Below, one piece after another: positions 10,075-18,329 of a stretch of DNA of 64,000 nucleotides. The DNA is from DATCJY01 sp036562565 (GTDB lineage: Bacteria; Bacteroidota; Bacteroidia; Flavobacteriales_D; Sanyastnellaceae): NCBI GenBank assembly GCA_036562565.1, contig DATCJY010000066.1, forward strand, positions 12,459-76,458, read 5' to 3'. The position numbers and the translations under genes are program-made. Positions within the stretch are counted from its first letter, which is position 1. Every line of letters starts with the position of its first letter. The notes beneath the pieces are model-generated. The model searched no databases and was not told the DNA's origin. It saw only the letters and a list, made by a program, of their open reading frames with translations.

Positions 10075-10536
10075 GTGATGCAACATGACGACAAGAACAT
10101 AGAAACACGATTGATTACTCCTGAGCAAACCAGACCATTGAGACACTTAGTTCTCTGGCCTCATATAGCGAAGGAAGAAGATTGTGTTATTGATATTGAC
10201 CACCGAGATGATGCATTTCATCTCGGTGTTTTTGTTAATGGTGAACTGAAGTGCATCGGTTCATTCTTCGCCATGCAATCGGATAAGATTCCTTTTTCCA
10301 AACAATACCGACTCCGCGCCATGGCCACTCATCCTCACTGGCACGGCCAAGGATTGGCACGACAATTAATTCTTCATGCACTGGACATTTTGAAAAACAA
10401 GGAACAAGATGTACTGTGGTGTGATGCGCGTTTAAAGGCTGTCGGTTTCTATGAACGACTCGGTTTCTCTCAAATCGATGAAGTGTATGAAGTTCCGAAA
10501 ATCGGTCCCCATAAGTTTATGTGGAAAGAGATTTAA
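10075..10536 (+). CDS. GNAT-family N-acetyltransferase
   Basis: This 153-residue protein has the fold and motif A of Gcn5-related acetyltransferases: ATHPHWHGQGLARQLILHAL (about 83-102) contains the acetyl-CoA pyrophosphate-binding loop HGQGLA. The motif B region (FYERLGFSQIDEVYEVP) is typical of small-molecule acetyltransferases. The substrate cannot be predicted. The gene begins 28 bases after parC and probably shares its transcript. It runs into the repeat-protein gene on the other strand with only 8 bases between the stops. Confidence 0.85.
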   Translation: MMQHDDKNIETRLITPEQTRPLRHLVLWPHIAKEEDCVIDIDHRDDAFHLGVFVNGELKCIGSFFAMQSDKIPFSKQYRLRAMATHPHWHGQGLARQLILHALDILKNKEQDVLWCDARLKAVGFYERLGFSQIDEVYEVPKIGPHKFMWKEI

Positions 10537-10544
10537 TCAAGGGC

Positions 10545-10958
10545 TTAATCAAACTTGAAAAAGAAGAACAGCACAGCCGCCCATTCTTTATCGATTGACT
10601 TGGCATAACCCAAGGTTCGATAACTCGCATCCTGTACTGTTCCGTCATCCTTTACATATCCCAGTGTGCGATAGCTGCTGCTTTGGACCGTTCCATCCTT
10701 TTTGACATACCCCACCGTTCTGTATGAGTTATCCTGTATGGTTCCTCCACTTTTGATATATCCAATGGTTCGATAATTCTTGTCCTGAATAGTGCCATCG
10801 CTTTTGAAATAACCAACAGTTCCATAGCTGCTGCTTTGTATCGTACCATCGCTCTTTACATAGAACGAGGTCCTGTAACTATTGTCCTGTACAATTTTCT
10901 GCGCTGGCACCGCCATCGTTGACATTAAAAGGATGAGAAATACAACAAACTTATTCAT
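10545..10958 (-). CDS. Small exported protein of tandem 17-residue YRTxGYxKxDGTxQ repeats
   Basis: A signal peptide (MNKFVVFLILLMSTMAVPAQ, 1-20) is followed by six tandem 17-residue units from residue 27 to about 128, consensus SYRTxGYxKxDGTxQxx. The protein ends in KEWAAVLFFFFKFD. I chose the ATG at 10958 and not an upstream in-frame ATG at 11012 because only this start puts the signal peptide at the N-terminus. Similar repeat proteins with a WAAV-FFFF tail are, from memory, common in Bacteroidota, but no function is known to me. Aromatic and Gly-rich short repeats suggest a beta-solenoid or surface-bound fibre. A TAnnTTTG box lies only 5 bases upstream of the ATG. Confidence 0.75.
   Translation of the reverse strand: MNKFVVFLILLMSTMAVPAQKIVQDNSYRTSFYVKSDGTIQSSSYGTVGYFKSDGTIQDKNYRTIGYIKSGGTIQDNSYRTVGYVKKDGTVQSSSYRTLGYVKDDGTVQDASYRTLGYAKSIDKEWAAVLFFFFKFD
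10575..10880 (-). repeat. Six tandem 51-bp coding repeats
   Basis: Six imperfect 51-base units encode the 17-residue repeats (residues 27-128) of the small exported protein. The copies diverge at the DNA level, for example TCGATAACTCGCAT versus CGATAGCTGCTGCT segments, so the array is not recent, but copy number could still vary between strains. Confidence 0.8.
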
Positions 10959-10963
10959 AACAT

Positions 10964-10971
10964 CAAAGGTA
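10964..10971 (-). promoter_or_regulatory. Candidate -7 box (TACCTTTG) of the repeat-protein gene
   Basis: This is an exact match to the Bacteroidota TAnnTTTG -7 element. It ends only 5 bases before the ATG at 10958, which would place the transcript start at or next to the start codon. No clear -33 TTTG was found. Confidence 0.4.
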
Positions 10972-11022
10972 AACAATGCAGCATTTACGCATCCGTTCAC
11001 CATTTGCGACAATCATTCTTAT

Positions 11023-11577
11023 TTAAAGAGACAAGCGTTTGATCTGCTCCATGTGTCTTTGCTCATGTGCAATTACAAATCGAAACGTATCTCCAAGGTT
11101 GAGTTTAATCAAGATGGACAATGAGGTGGAGATTTTGATTTTACGCAGATTCACCTTCTTAGTAATTTCAAGAACGTTGAGCAGCTGATGTTGGTAGCCA
11201 ATGAATTTTTCAAGCTCTTGCTTGGCATTCGGAGTTGGAGGAGGTACTGCATTCTTAGGCGCTTTCATCTTGGATTTCACTTGGCCGTCTTCTTTTGGTT
11301 TCATAGTGTTGGCAAAATAATTACCCAACCACGATGATTTGAAGAACAGCGTTGGTTGTGCATTTGAATTGCTCAAAGCTCGTTCTATCTCATTTAAATA
11401 ATAACCAGCATAAAAGTTGAGATGCGCCAAGACCTGTGCCGCACTCCATCCGCCATCTTTTGCAGGTAAGCTGAGTTGTTGTTCCGATTTTGATTTGAGT
11501 GTTTCGGTATAAGCCAAAATAGATCTTACGTCCGAAGACAATTCATCTAATAAGGCTGTTGAATTAAAAGCTGTCAT
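11023..11577 (-). CDS. DinB-like domain protein
   Basis: This roughly 184-residue protein has the four-helix DinB/DUF664-type fold. The three metal-ligand histidines are visible: one in WSAAQVLAHLNFYAGYY and two in VIAHEQRHMEQI near the C-terminus. Members of this family are metal-dependent thiol transferases or of unknown function. The start at 11577 (MTAFNSTALLDEL) fits the family better than the ATG 33 bases upstream. It lies 66 bases after the Crp/Fnr gene on the same strand, so co-transcription is possible. The substrate is unknown. Confidence 0.75.
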   Translation of the reverse strand: MTAFNSTALLDELSSDVRSILAYTETLKSKSEQQLSLPAKDGGWSAAQVLAHLNFYAGYYLNEIERALSNSNAQPTLFFKSSWLGNYFANTMKPKEDGQVKSKMKAPKNAVPPPTPNAKQELEKFIGYQHQLLNVLEITKKVNLRKIKISTSLSILIKLNLGDTFRFVIAHEQRHMEQIKRLSL

Positions 11578-11643
11578 GGGTTTGAATTTGATGGAGCAAA
11601 GATTTAGCAATGCTTCATCTCCAATTCTTGGTATCCACCAAGA

Positions 11644-12228
11644 TTATATCTGAACACTTGCGAGCAACTTGCTAAAATTGGTTGCGTCCATGCCTAAATA
11701 TGAAGCAATGTATTTATGCGGTATCAGTTTTAGAAGATGTGGGCTGCGCTGCATCAACGATTTGAACTTTTCTTCTGAAGTAAAAATCTGCACTTCTGCC
11801 TGACGCTTCAATACACCATGAAGTGTATGCCCTAGTGCTTTTGTGATAAGCGTATGTATTCCTCTGTGCTTATCCATCATATTGTGCAACTCAGCCGCGG
11901 GCATCCGAATAAATCTGCTGGCCGTTAAAGTCTCTAGATAGAACAGTGACGGAAGACCTGTAAGAATCGCATCGGCCACACCACTGAACGAAGGTGCATA
12001 GGTGAAAACGATAGTCGCCTCTCTCTCATTTGGCCCCACATAGTAAGCTCGCTGCACACCTTGCAACACGAAATACAAATACTTCTCACGCTCACCTGCC
12101 GCGGTCAGCATGGTTTTGCGCTTAGCAATGAACGGCTGCCAATGTTTGGACAAATCCATCCACTCATCGTCCGTGAGTGGATGAATGGCATCAAGGAACT
12201 GCTTTAGTTGATCAAGGTCTTCGGTCAT
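11644..12228 (-). CDS. Crp/Fnr-family transcriptional regulator
   Basis: This 194-residue protein has an N-terminal cyclic-nucleotide-binding beta-roll (residues about 25-115, with YLYFVLQGVQRAYYV and FSGVADAILTGLPSLFYLETL). A short C-terminal helix-turn-helix follows (LIPHKYIASYLGMDATNFSKL, about 165-187). No Cys cluster of the FNR type is present. The effector and targets are unknown. Family members with this layout are numerous in Bacteroidota and are often stress or redox regulators. It begins 5 bases after the uvrA stop on the same strand, so it is probably co-transcribed with that DNA-repair gene. Confidence 0.85.
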   Translation of the reverse strand: MTEDLDQLKQFLDAIHPLTDDEWMDLSKHWQPFIAKRKTMLTAAGEREKYLYFVLQGVQRAYYVGPNEREATIVFTYAPSFSGVADAILTGLPSLFYLETLTASRFIRMPAAELHNMMDKHRGIHTLITKALGHTLHGVLKRQAEVQIFTSEEKFKSLMQRSPHLLKLIPHKYIASYLGMDATNFSKLLASVQI

Positions 12229-12233
12229 ATACT

Positions 12234-15155
12234 TCAGTTCAATTCATCCTTGAGGAATTTTCCGGTCCAGGAATTTTTGACTTTTACAATTTCTTCAGGA
12301 GTTCCTTCAGCCACAATAGTTCCTCCACCTTTGCCTCCCTCCGGGCCAACATCTATAATATGGTCTGCTACTTTAATGACATCCATGTTATGCTCGATAA
12401 CCAAGACCGTGTTACCTCTGTCCACCAGACGGTTCAGCACATTGATGAGCATCTGAACATCTTGAAAGTGCAATCCCGTTGTCGGTTCATCTAAGATATA
12501 AATTGTATTTCCTGTATCGCGCTTACCAAGTTCGGTTGAGAGTTTGACACGCTGTGCTTCACCTCCACTCAGGGTGGTACTGTGTTGTCCCAAGGTAATA
12601 TAACCCAATCCCACATCCTGAAGCGTCTTCACTACGTTTCGGATTTTCGGCATGTTTTCAAAAAACTCTACCGCTTGGTCAACTGTCATGTCCAACACAT
12701 CACTGATGCTTTTCCCCTTGTAGCGAATCTCCAATGTTTCGCGGTTATACCGCTTGCCGTTGCAGGCTTCACAAGGCACCATCACATCGGGTAGGAAATT
12801 CATTTCAATGGTTTTTACACCGGCCCCTTTACATGTTTCACATCGTCCGCCACTTACATTGAAGCTGAACCTTCCAGGTTGATAGCCGCGCACTTTTGAT
12901 TCAGGAGAGTTAGCAAACAAATTCCGGATTTCCGTGAAAATTCCTGTATAGGTACTTGGATTGCTTCGCGGTGTGCGACCAATTGGGCTTTGGTCAATCT
13001 CTATGACTTTATCCAAATTCTCAAGACCTTTTATTTTCTTATAAGGCAAAGGTTTCTTCACTCCATTGTAGAAGTGGGCATTGAGTATTGGATACAAGGT
13101 ATGCTCTATCAACGATGATTTACCGCTACCACTAACCCCCGTCACACATACAAATTTTCCAAGTGGTATTTTTAGCGTCACATTCTTGAGGTTGTGACCG
13201 GTAGCACCTTCCAGCTCAAGAAACTTTTTGTTTCCTTTTCTTCTCTCCTTCGGAACTTCTATTTTCAATTCACCACGCAAGTATTGCGCAGTGATGCTTT
13301 CACCTTTGATCAAGTTCTTAGGATTTCCCTGAGCAATCACACGTCCACCATGAACTCCGGCTCCTGGGCCGATATCAATCAGGTGGTCGCTTTCCAGCAT
13401 CATGTCCTTGTCGTGCTCAACAACCAAGACGCTATTACCTCCATCGCGCAACGCTTTGAGCGATGCAATCAATCGATGGTTATCTCGCTGATGCAATCCG
13501 ATGCTCGGCTCATCCAGTATGTACAAGACCCCAACAAGCTGCGAACCAATTTGCGTGGCAAGACGAATTCGCTGCGCTTCTCCTCCACTCAATGTGCGCG
13601 CACTGCGGTTAAGTGTGAGATAATCCAAACCAACATCCACCAAGAAACGCAATCGGCTGCGTATTTCCTTCAACGGTTCGGAAGCAATTGCCGCTTGTCG
13701 TTCTGTCATTTTGGACTCAATATTGTCCATCCATTGAATGAGTTCATGCAGTCCGGATGAAGCAAGTTCGTAGATATTCTTTCCATCGATCTTGAAGTAG
13801 AGTGCTTCCTTCTTTAGGCGCGCACCATTACATTCAGGACATGGCACTTTGTTCATGAAGCTATCTACCCAGCGCTTCACACCGGGAGCAACTGTATCAT
13901 CATCCAATTGTTTCTCGATAAAGGAAATGATGCCTTCAAAGCGTGCACGATGCGTATAGCCTGTGCTGCTCTTAGCTTCAAACATTTCATCAGAGCCGTA
14001 GAGCAAGACGTTGATGACTTCTTCATCCACATCTTCCACTGCGGTGTTCAAATCATAACCGTACTTCTTCAGCACCGATTCTACCAATGAGAAGGTCCAG
14101 TTATTCTTGGCTTCACCCAGCGGAGCAATGCCGCCCTTTTTAATTGTCTTCTTAGGATCCGGAATGATCTTTTTCAAATCCACTTCGGCCACTTCACCTA
14201 GGCCATTGCAATGAGGACAAGCGCCATAAGGCGAGTTGAACGAGAACAAATTCGGCTCCGGTTCAGGATAAGAGATCCCACTGGTGGGACACATCAAATG
14301 GCGACTGAAGTGGCGCACAGAATCGTTAGGATGGTCCGCGCTTTTTTTCTTCTTCGACTTTGATTCTGTTGAAGGCGCATTGTGCAATTGCACCATCAAA
14401 CTTCCTTTGCCCAAGCGCAATGCTGTATTGACTGTCTGGCGCAAGCGTTCAAGGTCTTTGTTGGAAGCCGGCTCCTCGCCTTTCTTCTTCTTCGCAGTAG
14501 TGGGCATTTCTTCCGGTATGGCCAATCGATCCACCACTACTTCTATATCGTGTATCTTATATCGATCGAGTTTGTATCCTTTGGTGAGCTCAACAATTTC
14601 ACCATCTACGCGTGCGCGCAAGTAGCCTTGTTTCATGATTTGTTCAAAGAGCTCGCGGTAATGCCCTTTGCGGCCCTTCACCAATGGAGCAAGGACAATG
14701 ATTTTTTTGCCCGCATATTCATTCATGATGCGCTGAACGATTTGATCATCGGAATACCGCACCATCAACTCACCGGATACGTGGCTATATGCATCGGAGG
14801 CACGGGCAAACAACAAGCGCATGAAATCATAAATCTCCGTGATGGTTCCAACGGTAGAGCGCGGATTCTTACTCACTGTTTTTTGCTCAATGGAAATAAC
14901 AGGAGACAATCCGTTGATTTTATCTACATCGGGACGCTCCAGCTGACCTAAAAACTGACGTGCATAGGCATTGAATGTCTCAATGTACCTGCGCTGACCT
15001 TCGGCATAAATCGTATCAAATGCAAGCGATGACTTACCGCTGCCACTCAAACCTGTAATGACAACAAGTTGATTGCGCGGAATAGTGACATCTATGTTTT
15101 TGAGATTGTGCTCGCGAGCACCAATGACTTCGATTACTTCCTCTTCCAATTGCAT
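12234..15155 (-). CDS. uvrA: Excinuclease ABC subunit A
   Basis: This 973-residue protein is the damage-recognition ATPase of nucleotide excision repair. It has two ABC modules. The first Walker A is GLSGSGKSS at 35-43 and the second, GVSGSGKSS, at about 673-681. Signature motifs (TLSGGEAQRIRLATQ, TLSGGEAQRVKLSTE) precede the Walker B segments ILDEPSIGLH and ILDEPTTGLH. Zinc-finger Cys pairs are seen (CPHCNGLGE, CPECNGARL, CETCKGAG with CEACNGKRY). An insert rich in Lys and Ser (KKKKGEEP, SKSKKKKSADH) splits the first module. It follows the pgmB-like gene by 127 bases and runs into the Crp/Fnr gene. Confidence 0.95.
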   Translation of the reverse strand: MQLEEEVIEVIGAREHNLKNIDVTIPRNQLVVITGLSGSGKSSLAFDTIYAEGQRRYIETFNAYARQFLGQLERPDVDKINGLSPVISIEQKTVSKNPRSTVGTITEIYDFMRLLFARASDAYSHVSGELMVRYSDDQIVQRIMNEYAGKKIIVLAPLVKGRKGHYRELFEQIMKQGYLRARVDGEIVELTKGYKLDRYKIHDIEVVVDRLAIPEEMPTTAKKKKGEEPASNKDLERLRQTVNTALRLGKGSLMVQLHNAPSTESKSKKKKSADHPNDSVRHFSRHLMCPTSGISYPEPEPNLFSFNSPYGACPHCNGLGEVAEVDLKKIIPDPKKTIKKGGIAPLGEAKNNWTFSLVESVLKKYGYDLNTAVEDVDEEVINVLLYGSDEMFEAKSSTGYTHRARFEGIISFIEKQLDDDTVAPGVKRWVDSFMNKVPCPECNGARLKKEALYFKIDGKNIYELASSGLHELIQWMDNIESKMTERQAAIASEPLKEIRSRLRFLVDVGLDYLTLNRSARTLSGGEAQRIRLATQIGSQLVGVLYILDEPSIGLHQRDNHRLIASLKALRDGGNSVLVVEHDKDMMLESDHLIDIGPGAGVHGGRVIAQGNPKNLIKGESITAQYLRGELKIEVPKERRKGNKKFLELEGATGHNLKNVTLKIPLGKFVCVTGVSGSGKSSLIEHTLYPILNAHFYNGVKKPLPYKKIKGLENLDKVIEIDQSPIGRTPRSNPSTYTGIFTEIRNLFANSPESKVRGYQPGRFSFNVSGGRCETCKGAGVKTIEMNFLPDVMVPCEACNGKRYNRETLEIRYKGKSISDVLDMTVDQAVEFFENMPKIRNVVKTLQDVGLGYITLGQHSTTLSGGEAQRVKLSTELGKRDTGNTIYILDEPTTGLHFQDVQMLINVLNRLVDRGNTVLVIEHNMDVIKVADHIIDVGPEGGKGGGTIVAEGTPEEIVKVKNSWTGKFLKDELN

Positions 15156-15282
15156 AAGGCTTCAAAGATGGCAAGGGCATTGTCAATCTGAAAAGCGTTT
15201 TTTGAACTTTTGGAAGCATGTGAGCTGTGATTTTGTCAATAAATAACTTTCGGAGAAATGGCACTTTGTTTTTGGCCTGTGG

Positions 15283-15939
15283 TTAAGACTTCAGGAGAAG
15301 TGCCATCACCGTAGGGAAGGTCATTCCTTCTAATCCCGGAATCACCACGTGTGCTTCCTTGAGTACCTCCGGGTCACCAATTCCTATACAATGGAAACCT
15401 CCATCCATAGCTGCTTTCACGCCACTTTGTGCGTCTTCAAAAACGATAATCTCTTTTGGGGAAAGGTTCAACTCACGGGCACCTCTGAGAAAGACTTCGG
15501 GATTTGGTTTGGAGACCGTCACTTTATTGCCATCAATGATGGTGTCAAACAAATCGATGATTTCGAGCTTTTCGAGAATAAGCATCGCGTTTTTGGAGGA
15601 TGAGCCAAGGCCGATTTTTATACCGTTTTTTTTTAGTTCTTGCAGAAAAACGTGCACCCCCGGCAGCATTTCGGCCGGTGTCACCGTGGCGACATATTCC
15701 AGGTACCAATCATTCTTTAGCCTCATGAGCTCTTCCTTTCGTTCCTGAGGTAAAGTGAGATTTCCCCAAGAAAGAATTCTATCCAATGAGTCTGCACGGC
15801 TTACACCTTTGAGCTGCTCATTTTGTTCTTCGGTGAAGGGTACGCCCAACGAATCAGCCAAGCGCTGCCAAGCAAGAAAATGGAATTTCGCGGTATCCAC
15901 AATGACACCGTCCATATCAAACAAACAAGCTTTAATCAT
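15283..15939 (-). CDS. pgmB: Beta-phosphoglucomutase-like HAD phosphatase/mutase
   Basis: This 218-residue HAD-superfamily protein carries the nucleophile and acid/base Asp pair in FDMDGVIVDTAKFHF (8-22), the cap-domain segment LKGVSRADSL typical of beta-phosphoglucomutase, the LGSSSKNA Ser/Thr motif, and IIVFEDAQSGVKAA with the metal-binding acidic pair. Beta-phosphoglucomutase turns beta-glucose 1-phosphate, released by inverting GH65 phosphorylases, into glucose 6-phosphate. A GH65 gene is present in this window at 55.4-57.6 kb, which supports the call, although the two are usually neighbours. The start codon overlaps the upstream stop by 4 bases (ATGA), so translation is probably coupled. 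Other sugar phosphatases of this family cannot be excluded. Confidence 0.8.
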   Translation of the reverse strand: MIKACLFDMDGVIVDTAKFHFLAWQRLADSLGVPFTEEQNEQLKGVSRADSLDRILSWGNLTLPQERKEELMRLKNDWYLEYVATVTPAEMLPGVHVFLQELKKNGIKIGLGSSSKNAMLILEKLEIIDLFDTIIDGNKVTVSKPNPEVFLRGARELNLSPKEIIVFEDAQSGVKAAMDGGFHCIGIGDPEVLKEAHVVIPGLEGMTFPTVMALLLKS

Positions 15940-16340
15940 GCATTGTTTCTTTTAGATGCCTCCATGCGAATGAGGCCAACAATCAACAATTCAGCGCTGG
16001 CCGGATTGGATGCCAACGGAATATTTTGCTTGATACAAGCCTTGACGAGTTGCACAATATCGTGCTCTTGTTCATGGTCAATTTCCGGATCGCGGAAGAA
16101 GATAACCAGCGATATTTCTCCTTTGTTGACGCGCTCGGTGAGTTCTCTAAAGCCGCCATCACGGCCGCGACTCACGGCTTCGATGTCCACCTTCATTCGC
16201 TCTGCTTGCAGCAGTTCAGCGGTGTGGCCTGTTGCCACCAATTTTCTCCCCCACAACCAGTCAGCGCGCTCCTTCAGGAAGGCAACCAGTTGCGGTTTCA
16301 TCTTATCATGTGCGATAACGCATATCTTTTGTTCCATCAT
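15936..16340 (-). CDS. Methylglyoxal-synthase-like protein with altered active site
   Basis: This 134-residue protein has the MGS-like fold: an N-terminal strand ending IAHDKMKPQLVAF, then VATGHTAEL, then KGEISLVIFFRDP, and IPLASNPASAELLI at the end. Methylglyoxal synthase turns dihydroxyacetone phosphate into methylglyoxal, which suits the pfkA-gapA neighbourhood. However, TGTTG reads TGHTA, the SGPxGGDQQ segment reads SRGRDGGFRE, and HDPD reads QEHD. Against the E. coli enzyme, the catalytic Asp71 position holds Phe with an Asp three places earlier, and His98 is Gln. Asp101 is kept. It is either a diverged enzyme or an MGS-fold protein with another role. It overlaps the pgmB-like start by 4 bases. 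Confidence 0.7.
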   Translation of the reverse strand: MMEQKICVIAHDKMKPQLVAFLKERADWLWGRKLVATGHTAELLQAERMKVDIEAVSRGRDGGFRELTERVNKGEISLVIFFRDPEIDHEQEHDIVQLVKACIKQNIPLASNPASAELLIVGLIRMEASKRNNA

Positions 16341-16353
16341 TCTCCGGTGTGAT

Positions 16354-17217
16354 TTATGCCAATGTAGGCAACTTATAACGTATATGATATTCTACCAACC
16401 CGTCTAATGGTCTGCGAATCACATTGCCCAACTTCCAACCATCTTCTTGAGCCACACGCTGCAACACATCCTGAAAAATGTGCCCAACACTGCCTATGAA
16501 ATGAACCGGCACTTGGCTATAGTTCCTAAAGCACCGAATGTGGATGCTTGAGAAGTGCTTCATGCCTTTGTAAATCCATTCACGTACATGCGGATGGCGG
16601 TAATGCTCCCCCACGAATTGCATAAAGCCGGCAAGGTAAACATTCGCATTTGGTTGCTGGTAGATACGCATCAGAATAGCATCCTTATCCGGATTGTATT
16701 TGGCAATAAATGCTTCCCTCAAATCATCGGGTAGCTTTTTGTAGAAATATTCTTGCAGTAATATTTTTCCGTACCAACTGCCACTGGATTCATCACCGAG
16801 GATATAGGCTAGCGAGGGTACCTCTTCATAGATTTCTTGACCATCGAAATAACATGAATTGGAACCGGTACCCAAAATGCAAGTAATACCGGGACGTCCG
16901 TCATAAGTGGACATGGCTGCTCCAAGCAAATCGTGGTCGACAATAATTTCTGCCTCGGTAAAAACACGTTGCAAACCGCGCTGCATGCGTGCGCATAAAT
17001 CTGGAGTACTGCTACCGGCACCATAGAAAAAGATATGCGTAATCTGAGAGGCTATTGCCATGATGGATGCACTATCTTTCAATGCCTTTTCTACCACTTC
17101 TTCATTGTGGAAGTAAGGGTTCAATCCCATGGTGTTGAAGTTATCGATTCGCTTACCTGACTTGTCAATCAGCGCCCAATCGCATTTGGTAGAACCACTG
17201 TCCGCTATTAAAATCAT
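16354..17217 (-). CDS. BadF/BadG-type ATPase, N-acetylglucosamine-kinase-like
   Basis: This 287-residue protein belongs to the actin-like ATPase superfamily. The phosphate-1 loop is DSGSTKCDWALID (6-18). A second glycine-rich loop, ILGTGSNSCYFDG, is the phosphate-2 region, and LGDESSGSWYGK matches the N-acetylglucosamine kinase family. These kinases phosphorylate amino sugars recovered from peptidoglycan or chitin. I moved the start to 17217 because a longer frame from 17289 would run into gapA and the conserved loop starts right after MILIAD. It lies 47 bases after gapA and 13 before the mgsA-like gene, in one operon-like run. The sugar specificity is inferred from the family. Confidence 0.8.
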   Translation of the reverse strand: MILIADSGSTKCDWALIDKSGKRIDNFNTMGLNPYFHNEEVVEKALKDSASIMAIASQITHIFFYGAGSSTPDLCARMQRGLQRVFTEAEIIVDHDLLGAAMSTYDGRPGITCILGTGSNSCYFDGQEIYEEVPSLAYILGDESSGSWYGKILLQEYFYKKLPDDLREAFIAKYNPDKDAILMRIYQQPNANVYLAGFMQFVGEHYRHPHVREWIYKGMKHFSSIHIRCFRNYSQVPVHFIGSVGHIFQDVLQRVAQEDGWKLGNVIRRPLDGLVEYHIRYKLPTLA

Positions 17218-17264
17218 AATTCGTTCTTCAAAAAATTGTACTGCAACTAAGCAGAGTGTTTGAT

Positions 17265-18248
17265 TTACACCTTTGCAACGAGGTCGCAAACTCGTTCAGA
17301 ATATCCCGCCTCGTTGTCATACCAACCCATTATTTTCACCATGTTGCCGTTAACAGAAGTGAGCGCAGCATCGAAGATGCATGAATGAAGATTGCCAACG
17401 ATATCGGATGATACCACAGGATCGGTACAATACTCGATGATGCCTTTCATATAGGTCTCTGAGGCTACCTTCAATGCTTGGTTAACCTCATCTTTGGTTA
17501 CTTCTCTTTTTAAAATCGCCACCAAATCCGTAAGGGAGCCATCAGGTGTTGGTACGCGAACCGCTACACCATCAAGCTTACCCTTGAGCTCGGGGAGTAC
17601 CAAGCCAACTGCTTTTGCAGCTCCTGTAGAAGTGGGCACGATGTTCATCGCAGCTGCTCTTGCTCTGCGCAAATCTTTGTGTGGTGCGTCTTGCAAGCGT
17701 TGGTCAGCTGTATAGGAGTGCACTGTAGTGATGTAACCTTTTTCAATACCGAATACTTTATGGAGCACCTTGGCCATGGGTGCAAGACAGTTGGTCGTGC
17801 ACGATGCATTGCTCAAAATTTGATCTTCTGCCGTGATGCTTTCATCATTTACTCCGAGAACAACGGTCTTCACATCATCCTTTGCAGGTGCAGAAATAAT
17901 GACCTTCTTCGCTCCTGCTGCGATGTGCTTTCCTGCTCCTTCTTTATCAGTAAATATTCCGGTAGATTCAATCACCACGTCAATACCCAATTCTTTCCAT
18001 GGAAGATTAGCCGGATCTTTTTGAGCAAAAACCTTAATACTTTGTCCATTCACAACAAGTGCATCATTTGCAACTTCAACTTGCTGCCCGAATTTTCCAT
18101 GCACAGTGTCATACTTCAGAAGATGAGCCAGTGTAGGTACATCTGTCAAGTCATTGATTGCTACAACACGAATGTCAGTTCGTTTGATAAGACTCCTGAA
18201 GCACATACGGCCAATTCTTCCAAAGCCGTTGATTGCAATGTTTTTCAT
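17265..18248 (-). CDS. gapA: Glyceraldehyde-3-phosphate dehydrogenase, type I
   Basis: This 327-residue enzyme oxidises glyceraldehyde 3-phosphate to 1,3-bisphosphoglycerate. The Rossmann motif INGFGRIGRM lies at 6-15 and the catalytic Cys150 in SNASCTTNCLAP. The general-base His is in the TTVHSYTADQRLQD segment. WYDNEAGYS is the usual C-terminal signature. Asp33 in VVAINDLTD favours NAD over NADP. The gene follows pfkA by 81 bases, and an inverted repeat sits in that gap. Confidence 0.95.
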   Translation of the reverse strand: MKNIAINGFGRIGRMCFRSLIKRTDIRVVAINDLTDVPTLAHLLKYDTVHGKFGQQVEVANDALVVNGQSIKVFAQKDPANLPWKELGIDVVIESTGIFTDKEGAGKHIAAGAKKVIISAPAKDDVKTVVLGVNDESITAEDQILSNASCTTNCLAPMAKVLHKVFGIEKGYITTVHSYTADQRLQDAPHKDLRRARAAAMNIVPTSTGAAKAVGLVLPELKGKLDGVAVRVPTPDGSLTDLVAILKREVTKDEVNQALKVASETYMKGIIEYCTDPVVSSDIVGNLHSCIFDAALTSVNGNMVKIMGWYDNEAGYSERVCDLVAKV

Positions 18249-18266
18249 ATTAAAGTAGTTGTTTAG

Positions 18267-18287
18267 TATGCGGACGAATTCCGCATA
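18267..18287. promoter_or_regulatory. Inverted repeat in the gapA leader
   Basis: A perfect 7-base inverted repeat, TATGCGG / CCGCATA with a 7-base spacer, lies 18 bases upstream of the gapA ATG. No T-run follows it on the gapA strand, so it does not look like a terminator. It could be an operator or an mRNA processing hairpin between pfkA and gapA. Confidence 0.35.
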
Positions 18288-18329
18288 AGTTTATACTTGT
18301 TGATTTTCGTTCAAAGTTTTAGAAACACA

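Noticed and set aside
10575..10880. 51-base tandem repeats, possible CRISPR or minisatellite
   Set aside because: There are no spacers between units and the repeats stay in frame inside a signal-peptide protein.
11578..11610. Upstream ATG for the DinB-like protein
   Set aside because: The extra residues (MLNLCSIKFKP) do not fit the family start, so I used the ATG at 11577.
13194..13760. 188-codon plus-strand frame inside uvrA
   Set aside because: It is a shadow of uvrA on the other strand and lacks any domain.
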